Shown here in pieces: positions 47,401 through 57,900 of a stretch of DNA of 64,000 nucleotides. The stretch is from the NCBI RefSeq assembly GCF_003576645.1, contig NC_044918.1, positions 30,033,888-30,097,887 of the forward strand. The letters run 5' to 3'. Numbering within the stretch: the first letter of the stretch is position 1; each line of letters starts with the position of its first letter. Source of the stretch: Ipomoea triloba. Its lineage: Eukaryota > Streptophyta > Magnoliopsida > Solanales > Convolvulaceae. The translations under genes and the position numbers were made by a program. The notes beneath the pieces were generated by a model. That model saw only the letters and a program-made list of their open reading frames with translations. It was not told the DNA's origin and did no database searches.

Positions 47401-48540
47401 GAGAAGAACAATTTGATCTTAAACGAACAAACACCTGAAAAAGAGGATGCTAGTCAAAAGGATGATAACGGAGATGTGAGTTCACTGCCGATCGAGGGCG
47501 ACAAACAAGGTGACAGTTCACATAATACTTCACCTCAAGAATCAGAAAAGCAAGGTGATGCAGAGTCTGTAAAGGAGACATCCAAGAAACTTTCTGCAGC
47601 TGCTCCTCCATTCAACCCATCCACAATTCCAGTTTTTGGCTCCATTCCAGTGCCAAGTTTTAAAGAGCATGGGGGAATATTGCCCCCACCTGTTAACATT
47701 CCACCTATGCTTACAGTTAACCCCATTCGTAGATCCCCGCATCAGTCAGCAACAGCAAGAGTTCCATATGGTCCACGCTTGTCAGGTGGCTATAATAGGT
47801 CTGGAAGTCGAGTTCCACGTAACAAACCTGCTTTTCACAATGGTGAACATAATGGTGAGGCGAGTCACTTTAACACTCCCAGAATAATGAACCCGCATGC
47901 AGCTGAATTTGTCCCTGGCCAACCTTGGCTACCTAATGGATATCCAGTTGCTTCAAATGGTTATGTGGCTTCACCAAATGGTGTTCCTCTTTCCCCTAAT
48001 GGTTATCCAGTATCCCCAAATGGCATGCCAGTCTCTCCCAATGGTATTCCAGTGACTCAAAATGGTTTGCCTGCATCTCCAGTTGGTTCGGTAGAATCTC
48101 CATCAGCTGTAACCGTGGAAGCCACCCCTGAAAATGAAAATGCAGCTGAGACAGATGAGAACACTGGTTTGCCTGCATCTCCAGCTGGTTCAGTAGAATC
48201 TCCATCAGCTGTAACTGTGGAAGCCACCCCTGAAAATGAAAATGCAGCTGAGACAGATGGGAACACAGCAGAGCCCTCCAATAATGTGGCAGCTGCTGAC
48301 TCAGATGTGACAAATACTGAAGCCCAACCAGTAGCTGTTGAGAACACACATTCTGATAAATCTGGAGTAGATGAAAAGTCCGACTCTGAAAATGGAGAAA
48401 AACATAAATGTGCAGTCGAACCAATCAAGGAAACTGCAGCAAAAGAAATCTGCAGTAATCTAGCTGTGGAGGAGAAGGCAGCCAAGCGTTGGGGAGATTA
48501 CAGTGATGGGGAAAATGAGATTATTGAGGTCACAAGTTGA
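31924..48540 (+). CDS. REC/TSS-family protein (CLU-like, TPR), complete, 23 exons, about 1909 aa
   Basis: Homologue of Arabidopsis REC1-3/TSS, cytosolic and nuclear proteins related to CLU/FRIENDLY that set chloroplast compartment size (family knowledge). Exons: 31924-31993, 32793-32851, 34532-34624, 34907-34979, 36099-36467, 36589-36653, 37101-37232, 37362-37403, 37506-38030, 38184-38341, 38469-38964, 39197-39259, 39350-39451, 42315-42635, 42723-42815, 42898-42999, 43079-43183, 43973-44106, 44778-44961, 45326-45457, 45541-45653, 46148-46229, 46324-48540. All junctions keep frame and sum to 5730 nt. Signatures: [20 protein letters not shown] then [20 protein letters not shown] at the N-terminus, Clu region about residues 244-530, eIF3-p135/TIF31-like region about 530-860, TPRs about 890-1110, end [13 protein letters not shown]. 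Start chosen for its [14 protein letters not shown] beginning, typical of the family. Which of the three paralogues it matches is undecided. Confidence 0.93.
32942..33867. mobile_element. MULE/Pack-MULE inside intron 2 of the REC/TSS gene
   Basis: Long inverted repeats (left with TTTAGATCCTATGATTAG, right inverted TTTAGTCCTATAACTA) enclose about 500 bp. Flanks TTTACAAAA and CTTACAAAT agree at 7 of 9 bases. Inner TIR words such as CAATTTTTGTCAATTTC and GTCAACTTCAGTCCAC match the family at 11896-12829. The interior (33185-33640) is GC-richer with two overlapping open frames of 109 and 126 codons whose source I do not recognise. It lies in the intron and does not touch a splice site. Confidence 0.75.
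35049..35092. repeat. (TA)n microsatellite in intron 4
   Basis: Perfect TA run. Similar intronic runs are at 32097-32121 and 32467-32527, with a (TTA)n run at 32718-32768. Confidence 0.9.
35700..35930 (+). repeat. short dispersed repeat in intron 4
   Basis: TTTTTATTTGTAACCCTGAAAT occurs three times (about 35714, 35735 and 35890), twice in tandem. It is non-coding and is probably the edge of a decayed repeat. Confidence 0.7.
40033..40080. repeat. (CA)n-(GT)n inverted microsatellite in intron 13
   Basis: An (AC)n run of about 20 bp, ATGTGGG, then a (TG)n run of about 20 bp, so the strand can fold back on itself. It lies about 480 bp before the assembly gap. Confidence 0.85.
40561..41416. other. 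assembly gap of 856 N inside intron 13
   Basis: The run of N is bordered by T-runs on both sides (about 40541-40560 and 41417-41480). Exon 13 ends ..CSLGHV and exon 14 starts [10 protein letters not shown], which join as one continuous family segment, so no coding sequence is likely lost. Confidence 0.9.
43400..43560 (+). promoter_or_regulatory. USE-containing repeat in intron 17
   Basis: ATCCCACATCG (43413-43423) is a perfect match to the snRNA upstream element. TACTTAAG follows after exactly 24 bp (43448-43455), in TATA position for the Pol III spacing, but is a poor TATA box. The stretch downstream (GGGCCAAACCTCCACTCATG...) looks like an interspersed repeat. Confidence 0.4.
43973..45457 (+). 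other. TPR-encoding exons 18-20 of the REC/TSS gene
   Basis: Exons 43973-44106, 44778-44961 and 45326-45457 encode kinesin-light-chain-like TPR units: [20 protein letters not shown], then [20 protein letters not shown], then [19 protein letters not shown]. Each has the A..Y..RAL.I....GPDHP pattern. The lysine codon across the exon 18/19 junction is split AA|G. These helices are the likely protein-binding surface. Confidence 0.85.
45022..45175 (+). repeat. short retroposon-like repeat with USE/TATA pair (intron 19 of REC/TSS)
   Basis: AGTCCCACATTG (45030-45041) and TTTATAAA (45066-45073) are 24 bp apart, the Pol III-type snRNA spacing. The 150 bp that follow are about 85-90% identical by eye to the complement of 55899-56053, sharing AATAAGAGAGAACATAT, TTAGACTAGCTAATTGATT and TTGGCCCATGTGCATTAT. 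The two copies lie in introns of two different genes, each in the sense direction of its host gene. No tail or target duplication was identified. Confidence 0.6.
47941..48087 (+). repeat. heptapeptide NG repeats in the REC/TSS tail
   Basis: Seven consecutive heptads encode [42 protein letters not shown] and LPASPVG, a 21-bp in-frame minisatellite. Similar PNG-rich runs occur near the C-terminus of this family; the copy number here may vary between alleles. Confidence 0.85.
48064..48267 (+). repeat. 102-bp in-frame tandem duplication (34 aa x 2)
   Basis: GGTTTGCCTGCATCTCCAG starts units at 48064 and 48166. The two 102-bp copies differ at only a few bases and encode GLPASP(V/A)[11 protein letters not shown] followed by [13 protein letters not shown]. 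Residues 1752-1785 and 1786-1819. Length divisible by three keeps the frame, and the low divergence points to a recent event. Confidence 0.92.
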
Positions 48541-49200
48541 AAAATGTATGATCTTTCGATAGATTGGCCTCCTGGTCAATAATTGAATACCTGCAACAGA
48601 TATGTGACAACCTATGATTCATCAAAGGCCAGGATATGAATTTGAAAAATCTTTTCCAGGTTTGTAATGCATTTGACCTGGAAAATGCTGAGTTTCAGTT
48701 ACAACTTGAGGTTTTCAAAGCAAAGCCTTGGAAAGGGAAGGCACTGATGGCACAAGGAAATTTATGAATGAGAATGAAGAAAAAACAGTGAGGATTCTGC
48801 ATCACAAGATGTACTTGGATTGAGTGTTAAAGACTCCCTTTCTGTGGCCTATGTGCAATAGTTAGAACTCATAATACATTTGCTTAGTCATTAATAACAA
48901 ACATTGTAATTTAGCAGAGGAATTTGTTTTATGGTTACATGGATTTTGCATTCATTGGCATCCTGATATTATGCAGTATAATGTGGGATGCAAATCTACT
49001 GCTCTTTTAAATTGAATCTATACTTTTTAGCAACTTAATTTAAGTAAAGAGCATTCATTGTAACAGTACAAGCAGCGCTTCAATGCATGGTATGGATGAA
49101 GAACGGATTCATAGTTGTTCCTGCTGTAGTTTAGGTTTCCTTTATCGAGTCCATGCTACTCTATTGAGATTTTTTGTAAATAAATTTGTTAATTAATCTC
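48541..49200 (+). other. 3' UTR and downstream flank of the REC/TSS gene
   Basis: The sequence after the TGA stays moderately GC-rich and T-rich for about 500 bp before turning AT-rich. GTAAATAAATTTG (about 49177) is a possible far-downstream polyadenylation signal. The transcript end cannot be set from sequence. Confidence 0.4.
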
Positions 49201-50904
49201 TACTTTATAAACGTCATGCGAAATTAATCTCAACTGAATCTTCTCTCAAATAATATGAATAACTAAGAGGATGTCACACCACATAATTGTTATACGGACC
49301 CCCGTTCACATTGCAAGGTGAATAAAGTTAATTATTTTTTAACTTTAAGTTTTTTTTTTTTACAAACAAAATTAATATATAAAAAATATATCATTAAAAA
49401 TCTCTAATTAAGATATTTCAAATAACATCCATATTGATATTTTTATTTTAATATTTTAAATTAATATAAAATTATATTAAGTAACCAGCATTTTCAAAAT
49501 AAAGACTACACCAGCTGAAGTATCTTTACTATTGAGATTTCTCTGTAAAAATCTTTTAATTAATATTTTGCTCCCTTGTTGTTTAGTGCCACTGGGTTCT
49601 CAGTTTACACTCCCAGCTGGATGATGGGAGTTATGAACAGATATTGTAACAGTAGTACTAAAAAAAAAAACTATGAAAACGTTGCCTAAAGTTAACCTCT
49701 GTTAAATTTTATGTTCTCCATTAAAGCACGGAGTATTGTCGTCCTTTCAGTTGGAGTACGGTGAATCAGTGTTGAGAATGCAATTTGTGCTGTGATTTAG
49801 GTTCTTTTTGTATGAAAAATGACAGCTTTTGATCAGAAAGTGAAGGCTGAATTGCGGAGTAAATCGCCCAGGCCGGCTTTCAAATAAGCTTCATATTTCA
49901 ATTCCGATGACGGCTGGTCGGGTTGCGGAGACGACTTGTTTGGCTTACGACGAGGTCACGGTGACGAAAGTGTGCAAGCTCTCCAACGAGGTCAGGATGG
50001 AGAGCCGAACAAGCGAAGCCAGCTTGTTGCCACGGCTGTTAACACGGAATATTCTGATTAAAGTAGCTGCAAGGTTGAGGAGGTAAGATAGTCAAGGGAT
50101 CCAGTTGGTATAATGTCTTTAAAATACTACAAATTAATTTTTAAAATAAGGTAAGTTCATTTTTACATTTGTCATTTTTTTAGTATTACTAACTCAATTA
50201 CAATGTATGTAGTATATGTCTATACATAATTTCTCAACCTATTAAAGAGCTAATGTCCAACTAGAGTTCAAACTTATCCTATAACATATCATTTGACAGA
50301 GTCATAAAAGTGTCATTGAGCTACAAGCTACTTGGTTTGCCCAAAAGTTGCTGGAAGAGGTAAATCGTGAATAGCACTGTTAGTCTCTAAGTTCACATCT
50401 ATACTGCATGCATGTACACTCTGTGAATAGAAGATCTTTATCTTCTTTGATCAGTAAAGGTCTCGTAATGACCTTTAAATTTCCAATAGGATTCGATCGA
50501 ATCCCATGTTCTCGACCATTATGCACGTTTTGTCATTCTTATAATGCATCTTTGACAATTCTACAATTTACTTTTTCTCATATACATATGCATGCATATT
50601 TAGAGCTAGAATGTTGAACTTAAAACTTGAGCATTCATACTTACAATTATATATGCTGTATGCAACCACTTTTCCAATTAATTTTAACACCATTATATTT
50701 AATTATTTTGTATGTGTTTGACGCTTGTGATTTGTTCTCAATTTTTATACCAGCTATGGTTTTTACTCAACTTCGTAAAATTTAATGTTTGGTTGACGAA
50801 GTAAAAATAAAGAGAATAAGAATAAAGTAGAAAAGTATAATAAAATATAAAACTGAAAATACCACGAACCATATGTTTGATGCATTCTGTCAAGGACAAC
50901 ATGC
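49201..50904. other. intergenic DNA between the convergent genes
   Basis: Mostly AT-rich. A GC-richer island at about 49840-50090 contains a 59-codon frame (ATG at 49907, stop 50084-50086) with no recognised relatives. It ends in AGGAGGTAAGA, which could also be a splice donor of an old exon. I do not call it a gene. Confidence 0.4.
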
Positions 50905-51170
50905 ATATATGGTAGCTTGGGAGCTGCTTAATTGCATACACAGATTTTACTCCATCCATCTTATAACATACATAAAACATATGTATAGATTTGTTTTATA
51001 ATCAACCCATGCAGCAAGCTTAGTGACATATATACTGTATATATGTCACTAAGCTTGCTGCATGGGTTGATTATAAAACAAATCTATACATATGTTTTAT
51101 GTATGTTATAAGATGGATGGAGTAAAATCCGTGTATATATGCAATTAAGCAGCTTCCAAGGCTATATAAA
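50905..51170. repeat. almost perfect 130-bp-arm inverted repeat without loop
   Basis: The centre is the CTG at 51035-51037 within CATATATACTGTATATATG. The arms are identical from the centre out to about 50954/51118 (including CACTAAGCTTGCTGCATGGG and ACATATGTTTTATGTATG), then carry one substitution, a 4-bp indel and a few changes out to about 50905 and 51170. The central 160 bp would form a cruciform or a long dsRNA if transcribed. No terminal motifs or target duplication were recognised. Confidence 0.9.
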
Positions 51171-52185
51171 TGTGGTTTTTTTAATCACACAATATAATCA
51201 ACAAAGAATTTAGAAATCATTACATTGTTGTGCACAGTGAACAAAAATCTAGTCTCTGTGTTCAATTGAGTAGCATTCTCCTAGATACTTTATCGCCTCG
51301 AGGCGTGGGGCCCTTGAGATTGGGGATTTAACGAAGTGGGAGAAGATGGAAGAAGAGAATTGAAGTATTTTGGGTGTATAGCAACAGTCACATGCAGCTT
51401 AGCTTCTGTTTTTGTTGCATTTCCCGGGCGGCCATCCAATTATTATTTCTGCTCACATAGCATCTACGCTGCGCTGATTAAAAGCTGCAGTTGCCGTCCC
51501 AACATTTGCCATCTCTGATCTCATATATAGATCGATCTGTTCGTTTAGGATGATCAATAGTTAAGAAATAAGTAAAAAAAAGTTCATAAATATTTCAAAC
51601 TTTCAAAATTTGTAATATTTAATTCATATATTAAAAAAATTTATTTTTTAATATATTTTTCTTTATTTTCAACAATTAATTCTACTAGATCAATGATTGA
51701 ATTTGTCAACAATTCTATATGATTTTCCGGAGAGTGGTGGTTCTTATGATCATATGAGAACCACTCTCTTATGAGTATATGAAAATCAATATGGTGCATT
51801 AAATAAAGAAGATATATTTATGAATAGGATTAATTAGAAGAATTTAATATTCCCCCTGTGCATATGGAGCATATATAATTTTAATGATTTATATTTAAAT
51901 AATTTTTTTTAGAGTTCTAACATGGGACATATAATTATCCAATATAAGACGTACTAGCTACCCAACAATATCTGAAAATGAAAATTAAATGTGAAAAAAT
52001 AAAATAAAATCAAGAATCTACCTACCAAAGGCTGCAATCGATCAAAAGGAAACTAGGATAGCTAGCAGAAGAGAATTGAAGATGAGAGGCGCAATGTTGT
52101 TTTTTTCTAGCTAGCAGGGTGAGAAAGAAGAAGAGCCATCTTTCTATATATATAAGTGGATAGATGGAGCAAGCTTAGCGTGTGT

Positions 52186-52231
<46 letters not shown>
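51171..52231. other. intergenic DNA, no gene seen
   Basis: Contains a small foldback (GAGAGTGGTGGTTCTTATGA with TCATATGAGAACCACTCTC, 51732-51770) inside GATTTTC...GAAAATC ends (51721-51789), probably a tiny MITE. A (TA)n run at 52187-52231 abuts the next element. Frames near 51336-51518 have no recognised domain. Confidence 0.5.
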
Positions 52232-52235
<4 letters not shown>

Positions 52236-52850
52236 ATGAGATATGGTGCGAAGAATTTCTTGGGTGCGAACATGCGGTGAGATTTGAGCCGTTGATCAAA
52301 TCTATATTAACTGCTGAAAATTTAAAAAAAAAAAAAAAACACGCATCTTGGAAGAAATTAAAGAACAAAGTGTAAAAATGGCGCAATTTAAGTATTACAA
52401 AGACGCACCTTAAGCGTTTTAGAATGACGCACCTTAAGTCTTAACATCGCGCAACTTCAGTTTTTAAAATGGTGCACCTTAAGTGATACAAAGACCTACC
52501 TTAAGTAGTAAAACACGCACTTAATTGTTAAAATGGCGTACCTTATGTGTAGAACTTATGCACCTTAAATGTATAATAGATGCACATTAAGTGTATAACT
52601 GGCTCACCTTAAATGTTAAAAGGGCGCACCTTAAATGTTAAAATGACGCATCTTAAGTATTAACACGTCAGTACGACACACCTTAAGCATAGAAAACACG
52701 CATCTTAAGTTTGAACAATACGCAAAATGATCTAATTGCAATCACATTTTTTTTAATCCATGTTCATCCTAGATGTTGATTTTGACAAGATCAATGGATA
52801 TAATCTCACCGCATGTTTCACCTAGACACAACCTCCGCACATTATCTGTA
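52232..52850. mobile_element. TIR element with internal CACCTTAAGT minisatellite, inserted at (TA)n
   Basis: Inverted ends share GTGCGRAG, AACATGCGGTGAGATT and the following TTGATC. The left end AGGGATGAGA follows directly on a 45-bp TA run. The interior (52379-52730) is about 15 degenerate copies of a 24-bp unit around GCGCACCTTAAGT. No protein is encoded. Superfamily not determined. Confidence 0.7.
52379..52730 (+). repeat. degenerate 24-bp minisatellite
   Basis: Units such as GACGCACCTTAAGCG, GGTGCACCTTAAGTG, GGCTCACCTTAAATG and GACGCATCTTAAGTA occur every 22-26 bp, about 15 times, all on the + strand. The conserved core is YRCMCCTTAAGT, with a variable AT spacer. Confidence 0.8.
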
Positions 52851-53627
52851 TTTTATGTGTGTGTATTTCCAAGAAATTAATGAGGTGTAGGTATAGTACA
52901 TATTTGTAGCAGAGATTATATTAATATTATCATGACACAATGTTTAACACTTTTACCATCCAGTTATTGGCTACAAAATTTTAGCATGCAAATCAAATAA
53001 TTAAAATAATTTTAGTGAATAAGAAAAGGCCAACACCACTTCATTCTGTCACTATGAGAGCAAATAAAAAGCACAACATAAACAACTTGACATTTTTCTA
53101 TTTTTGAATGAAGTTTCCCCAGAAAGATTGCCTAACTTAAGTTTCTATCATTGCATTGTAGTCAACCATACTAATTAAATTTAAATTAAACACATATCTA
53201 TCTCCTAGATGATATGATGTAGTGCTGTGTATGTCAAACTGCATACCATGGTTAATTAAGTAAAAAAAGAATTATTCAAAGTCAAGTGAAAAAGTAAGTA
53301 ATAAATTGTTGTTCGGACTTCAGATGGTGTGGTATCATATCATTTCATTTAGTTTTCTTTTATTCTTTTCACCTTAAATATGAAAAAAAAAAATATTAAA
53401 TTACAGTTTTGGTAATATTGAAGTAGTTAAAACAATGAATGAAAATTTTAGTGTTATTAGATGAAATAAAATAATTTGAAAATTTTAGTGTTATTAGATG
53501 AAATAATATAATTTCTTTTTGATAACAAAATAATATAATTTCTAGATTGTGGAATTAGTGAACATATGCATGCAGCATAACAATTATATGTATAAATTAC
53601 TAAAATATTCCTTCCATTATGTTGATT

Positions 53628-53935
53628 TAGGCTTATTTGATAACCTAGCCAGCTTATTAGTCAATTTTGACTTGTTTGATCACTATTAGCTATTTGACTT
53701 GGTTAAATAACCAATATAAGTGTTTGTTTAGTTAGTTTTTTGCAACAGATTACTGCTCCAAAATCCTAAAATTCAAAAAGTTGTTCAAATCAACTCTTTC
53801 AATAAGGTTTTTGAGAAAGTCATTTTGCATGTAATCATTTACCAAATATTTTTTACAATCAGCTAATGCTATCAACTAATCAAACACACTAAACCCAATC
53901 AACTAATAGCTATTTACCAAATACCATCATAACCA
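53628..53935. mobile_element. MITE, weakly conserved inverted ends
   Basis: The left end has TTATTTGATAACCTAGCCAG and GTTTGATCACTATTAGCTA. The right end inverted has ATTTGGTAAATAGCTATTAG and GTTTGATTAGTTGATAGC. The recurring (T)ATTTGGTAAATAGCT and ATCAGCTAATGC words are typical of a common plant MITE. Target duplication not resolved. Confidence 0.5.
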
Positions 53936-54030
53936 ATTTGGATCAATGACTGAAATGGGAAGAAATGAGAAGACAATGACAAAAATAATGTTAAAAAAAA
54001 AAAAAAAAAACTCATGTGGAACATGCCGAC

Positions 54031-54184
54031 AATCCCAAATGAGTTTCTTGAAATTTATTAAAATATTTTTTTTTTTGAAATAAATTAAAATATTTTTTTA
54101 TGGTTGGTAAATGTGAAACGCTCCCAAATGAGTTTTTTGAAATTTATTAAAATATTTTTTTTATGGTTGGTAAATGTGAAACGC
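54031..54184. repeat. tandem duplication of an AT-rich unit
   Basis: TCCCAAATGAGTTTYTTGAAA..., ending ATGGTTGGTAAATGTGAAAC, occurs twice (54031-54117 and 54123-54182), the first copy carrying an extra AAATTAAAATATTTTT block. Confidence 0.8.
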
Positions 54185-54975
54185 TACTGCCACTTGCATT
54201 TTTCTTTGGCCGGCTCCGGTCTGGAGATGGGTTCAGTAATGCTAAGGGAGAAGTAACCATTCCATACTGTTAAATTACCTTTTTACCCTTACTAAACAGT
54301 GCAATTTAATGGGTAACCACAGCTCCATTAGGAGAGAGACAATATATGTACCATTTTAAAAATTAAAGGACAACGTTTACACCACTAATCATTCAAGAGT
54401 AACACTGATAATTCGCATCTTGAGGGACATAAATTACAATTTTCCCTTAATATTACTATACCTTCAAATTTTTCAATATACAATGTTCAGCCTGAATTCA
54501 AATTTTTACAGCACTCAGGAAGAAAGTATTTTCTCCCGCTATTGTTACATTCATCACCTAAAGAGGTACCTTTAGAGCATCTAAAAGAATTATTTCTAGC
54601 AATAATCTAAATTCAATGGTGGCTCCAGAAGCAGAACTGCAGTGTACTACTGTGCTTCTTTTCCCATCTGTTTCTGTAATATAGAAGCTGGGATGCCAAT
54701 ATTTATATATGTTACAGATCTCATGTGTGGAGCAAGTCCTGTTGCAAAATTTGCCGGCCACGCTAACTTTGTTTTGCAGAGAGACACCCGAGTGACAAGA
54801 ATATGCAAGAAAGAGCATGATCTTCATAGCGAGAGAAATTTGAGCTCGTGCACGGGCAAAGAGCCAACAATTCTCAGGTCAAATACAGCTATGTGACTTG
54901 TGCCTATTCATGTCTGAGAGGAAATAGCTGCTGCTATTTGCAGAAGGGCTTTCAGCAATGATGGTGAATGGCGGT

Positions 54976-57900
54976 TCAGTTGAAGAAATAGGGAGACTTG
55001 AGAACTTCTCGCATATCAAAATTGCCTCGTTCTGGTAGAGGGGGGAAAGCCAATGCTGGATATGATGCCTGGAAGCTTTCAAGCAGCTGTAGGCAAAAAA
55101 TAAACTGCAAGTAAATAGATTGAACACACAATTTTTTGGGGGAAGCTATTTGAGAAAGAGAAGCTAGGCTATAAGATGCTTACATTTTCAAGAATTGGCA
55201 CATTGTATAGCTCCACAAACTTCTCTCTTAGTATACAATTCATCTGGTCAACATCACAAGCATGTGTCCAAAACGAATCATGCACTCCTGCAATACATAC
55301 ATCAAATTCCTTTCGGTCACATACACTCATACCTTAACTGAAGAATAGCACGAGAAAGATATGTTTTCTAGTTTTCCACTTAAAAAATGTATTATCTATG
55401 ATCCCCAGTTCTACACTGCATCACCACAGCCACTAATATAATTACAGGTGTGTTCGATGCAAGGTCAACTTTTTGAACTCATATACTAGTACATTTTAAT
55501 AGTGTTAATTTAATTTAATTTGCACACTTTTCTTGAAATAGCTCAGCCATTTCTAATATAAGAGGCAGCTTGCAAATGCAACTATTTAAAAGTTTCAGAA
55601 ATCACTCGCAAGTATACATCACATTTCTTTATCATAAAGGTAATGGATTTGCGATGGAGGGAGCACACAAACCTGCAAAATGTAATCCTGCATCCCTGCA
55701 AGCAATGGCAGTCAACATCATGTGTGAACCATCAAGCGAGTGCACAAAATTTGGAGGAAATGCTGTTCTCTGCTTCCTGACCTCAATCTATGATGGATGG
55801 TTTGCAATAAATGGTTGGCATTATGATTTAAATTTTGGTATCCAGTTAATACTAATAAGAGAAGAGAATTTACACTAGGAAAAACAAAAGAGAACTGTTA
55901 TAGTCTAAGATTGGGCCAAGGTCACTCAACTGGGCTATAATGCACATGGGCCAAACCACACTAAAAGACTGAATTCAATCAATTAGCTAGTCTAACTCAT
56001 GGCCTTATAAACCCATATGTTCTCTCTTATTTTTTCAATGCAGGACTCTTAACAAGACAAAGAAGCTTCAGTTACAAGACAGAACTTACGGAGTCACCAT
56101 AGCACTTCAAAGACAACATCTGAAGAGAGGTTCTTATCTGCAGAGAATTTTCAGCATTAAGTGACCATAAAAAGATCCGTACAATAGCATGGTCTTAAAG
56201 ATCTGATCACTTGATGGCATACATTGCCCTCAGGCAGAAAATCGTAAATTCTATACTTCATATCTCTAGTAAAAAAATAAACCATTTTGCCATTAGTCTT
56301 GTCATGCGAATGAGACAATAGAAATGAAAAAAGTACTTACTGTGTGTCTTTTACTTTTAAAATATGGCTGCACAACAGGAAGACCCAGTGGAGTTGTCCA
56401 AGAAATGGGTTGATTTTGAGAAGCAATCACCTATCAAATTTTTACCACTCAACAATTGTTATTCATATGAAAGGTTTTCACAATTATTAAACAACCACAC
56501 ATCACAAACCATTGCACATTCTCCAAGCCAATTCATTATGCCACGTGCGTCCTGAAATAACTCTCCAAGAGCAGACAATGTCACCTGTTAGGCAATTCAA
56601 AGATGAATAACTCATTAAAAGATAACTCCATGCTTTCTGCATATTACTTCAGGTCAGTACTCTTTTAAGCAGCTTTAGAGAGGGGGGAATTGTTTTTTAA
56701 TAGTGCTTGATAGCTATTGAAGCACACTTACACAAGCAAAGTATCCACAAAACAAAACAATATAGGGTTTACTAAAGTGACACACGCATGCAAATCATGT
56801 AGCAAAGGTGTAAACTGTTGAAGAGACAAATCAGCATATGTATATTGCACATACCAGATGTGAATAATAAAAAATTACTCTTCTCATCTCTACCACTTCC
56901 TCTCCATAAAAAAAAACACGGTATCTAAGCGGGAGAATTTATGGGGAAGTTCCAGCATGAGATTGGAACTAGAAAGGGTATTATGTACTTATTGGTGAAG
57001 AGGTAAGGGTTCAACACCAAATAAGAGCTCCGGACTAGGCTCGGAACAGGGAGGTAAGGCAAGGGAAAGGAATCTAGCTGTTAATAGGAGCTCATACACA
57101 CTGCCACAAGCCATCTGGTTTCTTGGCTTCATACATCATGCACCATCATCACTAGCACTCAGCAGTGTTTGTTTGGGGTGAATGGATTAATGGAACTGTT
57201 AAAGCTTGAACTTCTAATTTGTTTGAACTGCTTCGACCTTGTAATGCCTCTACTCTTTGTTTTATTGCATTTTGGGATTGTTGGGCTTCACTGATTGAGT
57301 GTAATTGTATGTGTGTAAAGGAAAAGATAAAATGGACAAATGGTAAGAGGGTAGGAGTATCACTCTAGTATCCACTCCATCTACATTAATTGAAGTGATG
57401 CTCGTATTTGATGGCTTTTGTAGGATGGTATAAATGTATAATTTTGTCCAAGTTAACGTGGGTGGCCTGGGAAAATGGAAACATCTTACTGACGAGTGCC
57501 CAATTCATGAAAAAGCAGCATTTATCTTGAAAGATAATGACGATGTCTGATTCTTCCAAATAATCAATTGAACAAATAAAAATGTAAGTTGTCAATGTGA
57601 CAGTGTGAAACCATGAAGGAACTTAAGGGGTTCTCAAGTTCCAAAAATCTTAACAGACTCTCAGTTTTCTCAAAAAGTCCATCAAAGTTAAAAGGATAAG
57701 AGTGTGATGCACTACTTTTATGATACAAGTTCTAAAAGATTAGCAAAAATTTCTGCACAACTATGTTATCACAAATGGTAGGAACTAAAGTGAAAGCTCA
57801 ACATGGGCAGTTAGTATCATATAACCCACAATTATCATCTTCATATCATGTTTTCATTGCTCATCTAGTTGTCTTGAAGTCTTTGTCTCTAACATCCTAC

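Larger units (their letters stand above)
46324..48540 (+). other. large last exon: disordered C-terminal tail of the REC/TSS protein
   Basis: This single exon encodes 738 residues (1172-1909), mostly Ser/Glu/Lys/Pro-rich and low in hydrophobics. Islands conserved in the family are [14 protein letters not shown] with [11 protein letters not shown] (about 46560-46640), a [20 protein letters not shown] stretch (47698-47757), [14 protein letters not shown] (47908-47950) and the end [10 protein letters not shown]. It also holds seven NG-containing heptads and an exact-length 34-aa tandem duplication. Confidence 0.85.

Noticed and set aside
47996..48485. Two 142-codon antisense frames over the REC/TSS last exon
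   Set aside because: They are shadows of the real coding strand, with no independent signature, and follow the 102-bp duplication.
49907..50086. 59-codon frame in a GC-richer island, possibly an exon
   Set aside because: No recognised homologue, no neighbouring exon found, and length is within chance. Recorded only as part of the intergenic description.
52379..52730. Regular 24-bp units as a CRISPR-like array
   Set aside because: The DNA is plant nuclear, the units are degenerate without unique equal spacers, and there is no cas gene. It is a minisatellite within a TIR element.
55673..55776. Shorter RpoT exon using the AG just before GAAGCAGAGAAC
   Set aside because: It would delete IEVR-encoding codons that the family has ([10 protein letters not shown]) and break phase with the preceding exon. 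The acceptor at 55788-55789 keeps both.
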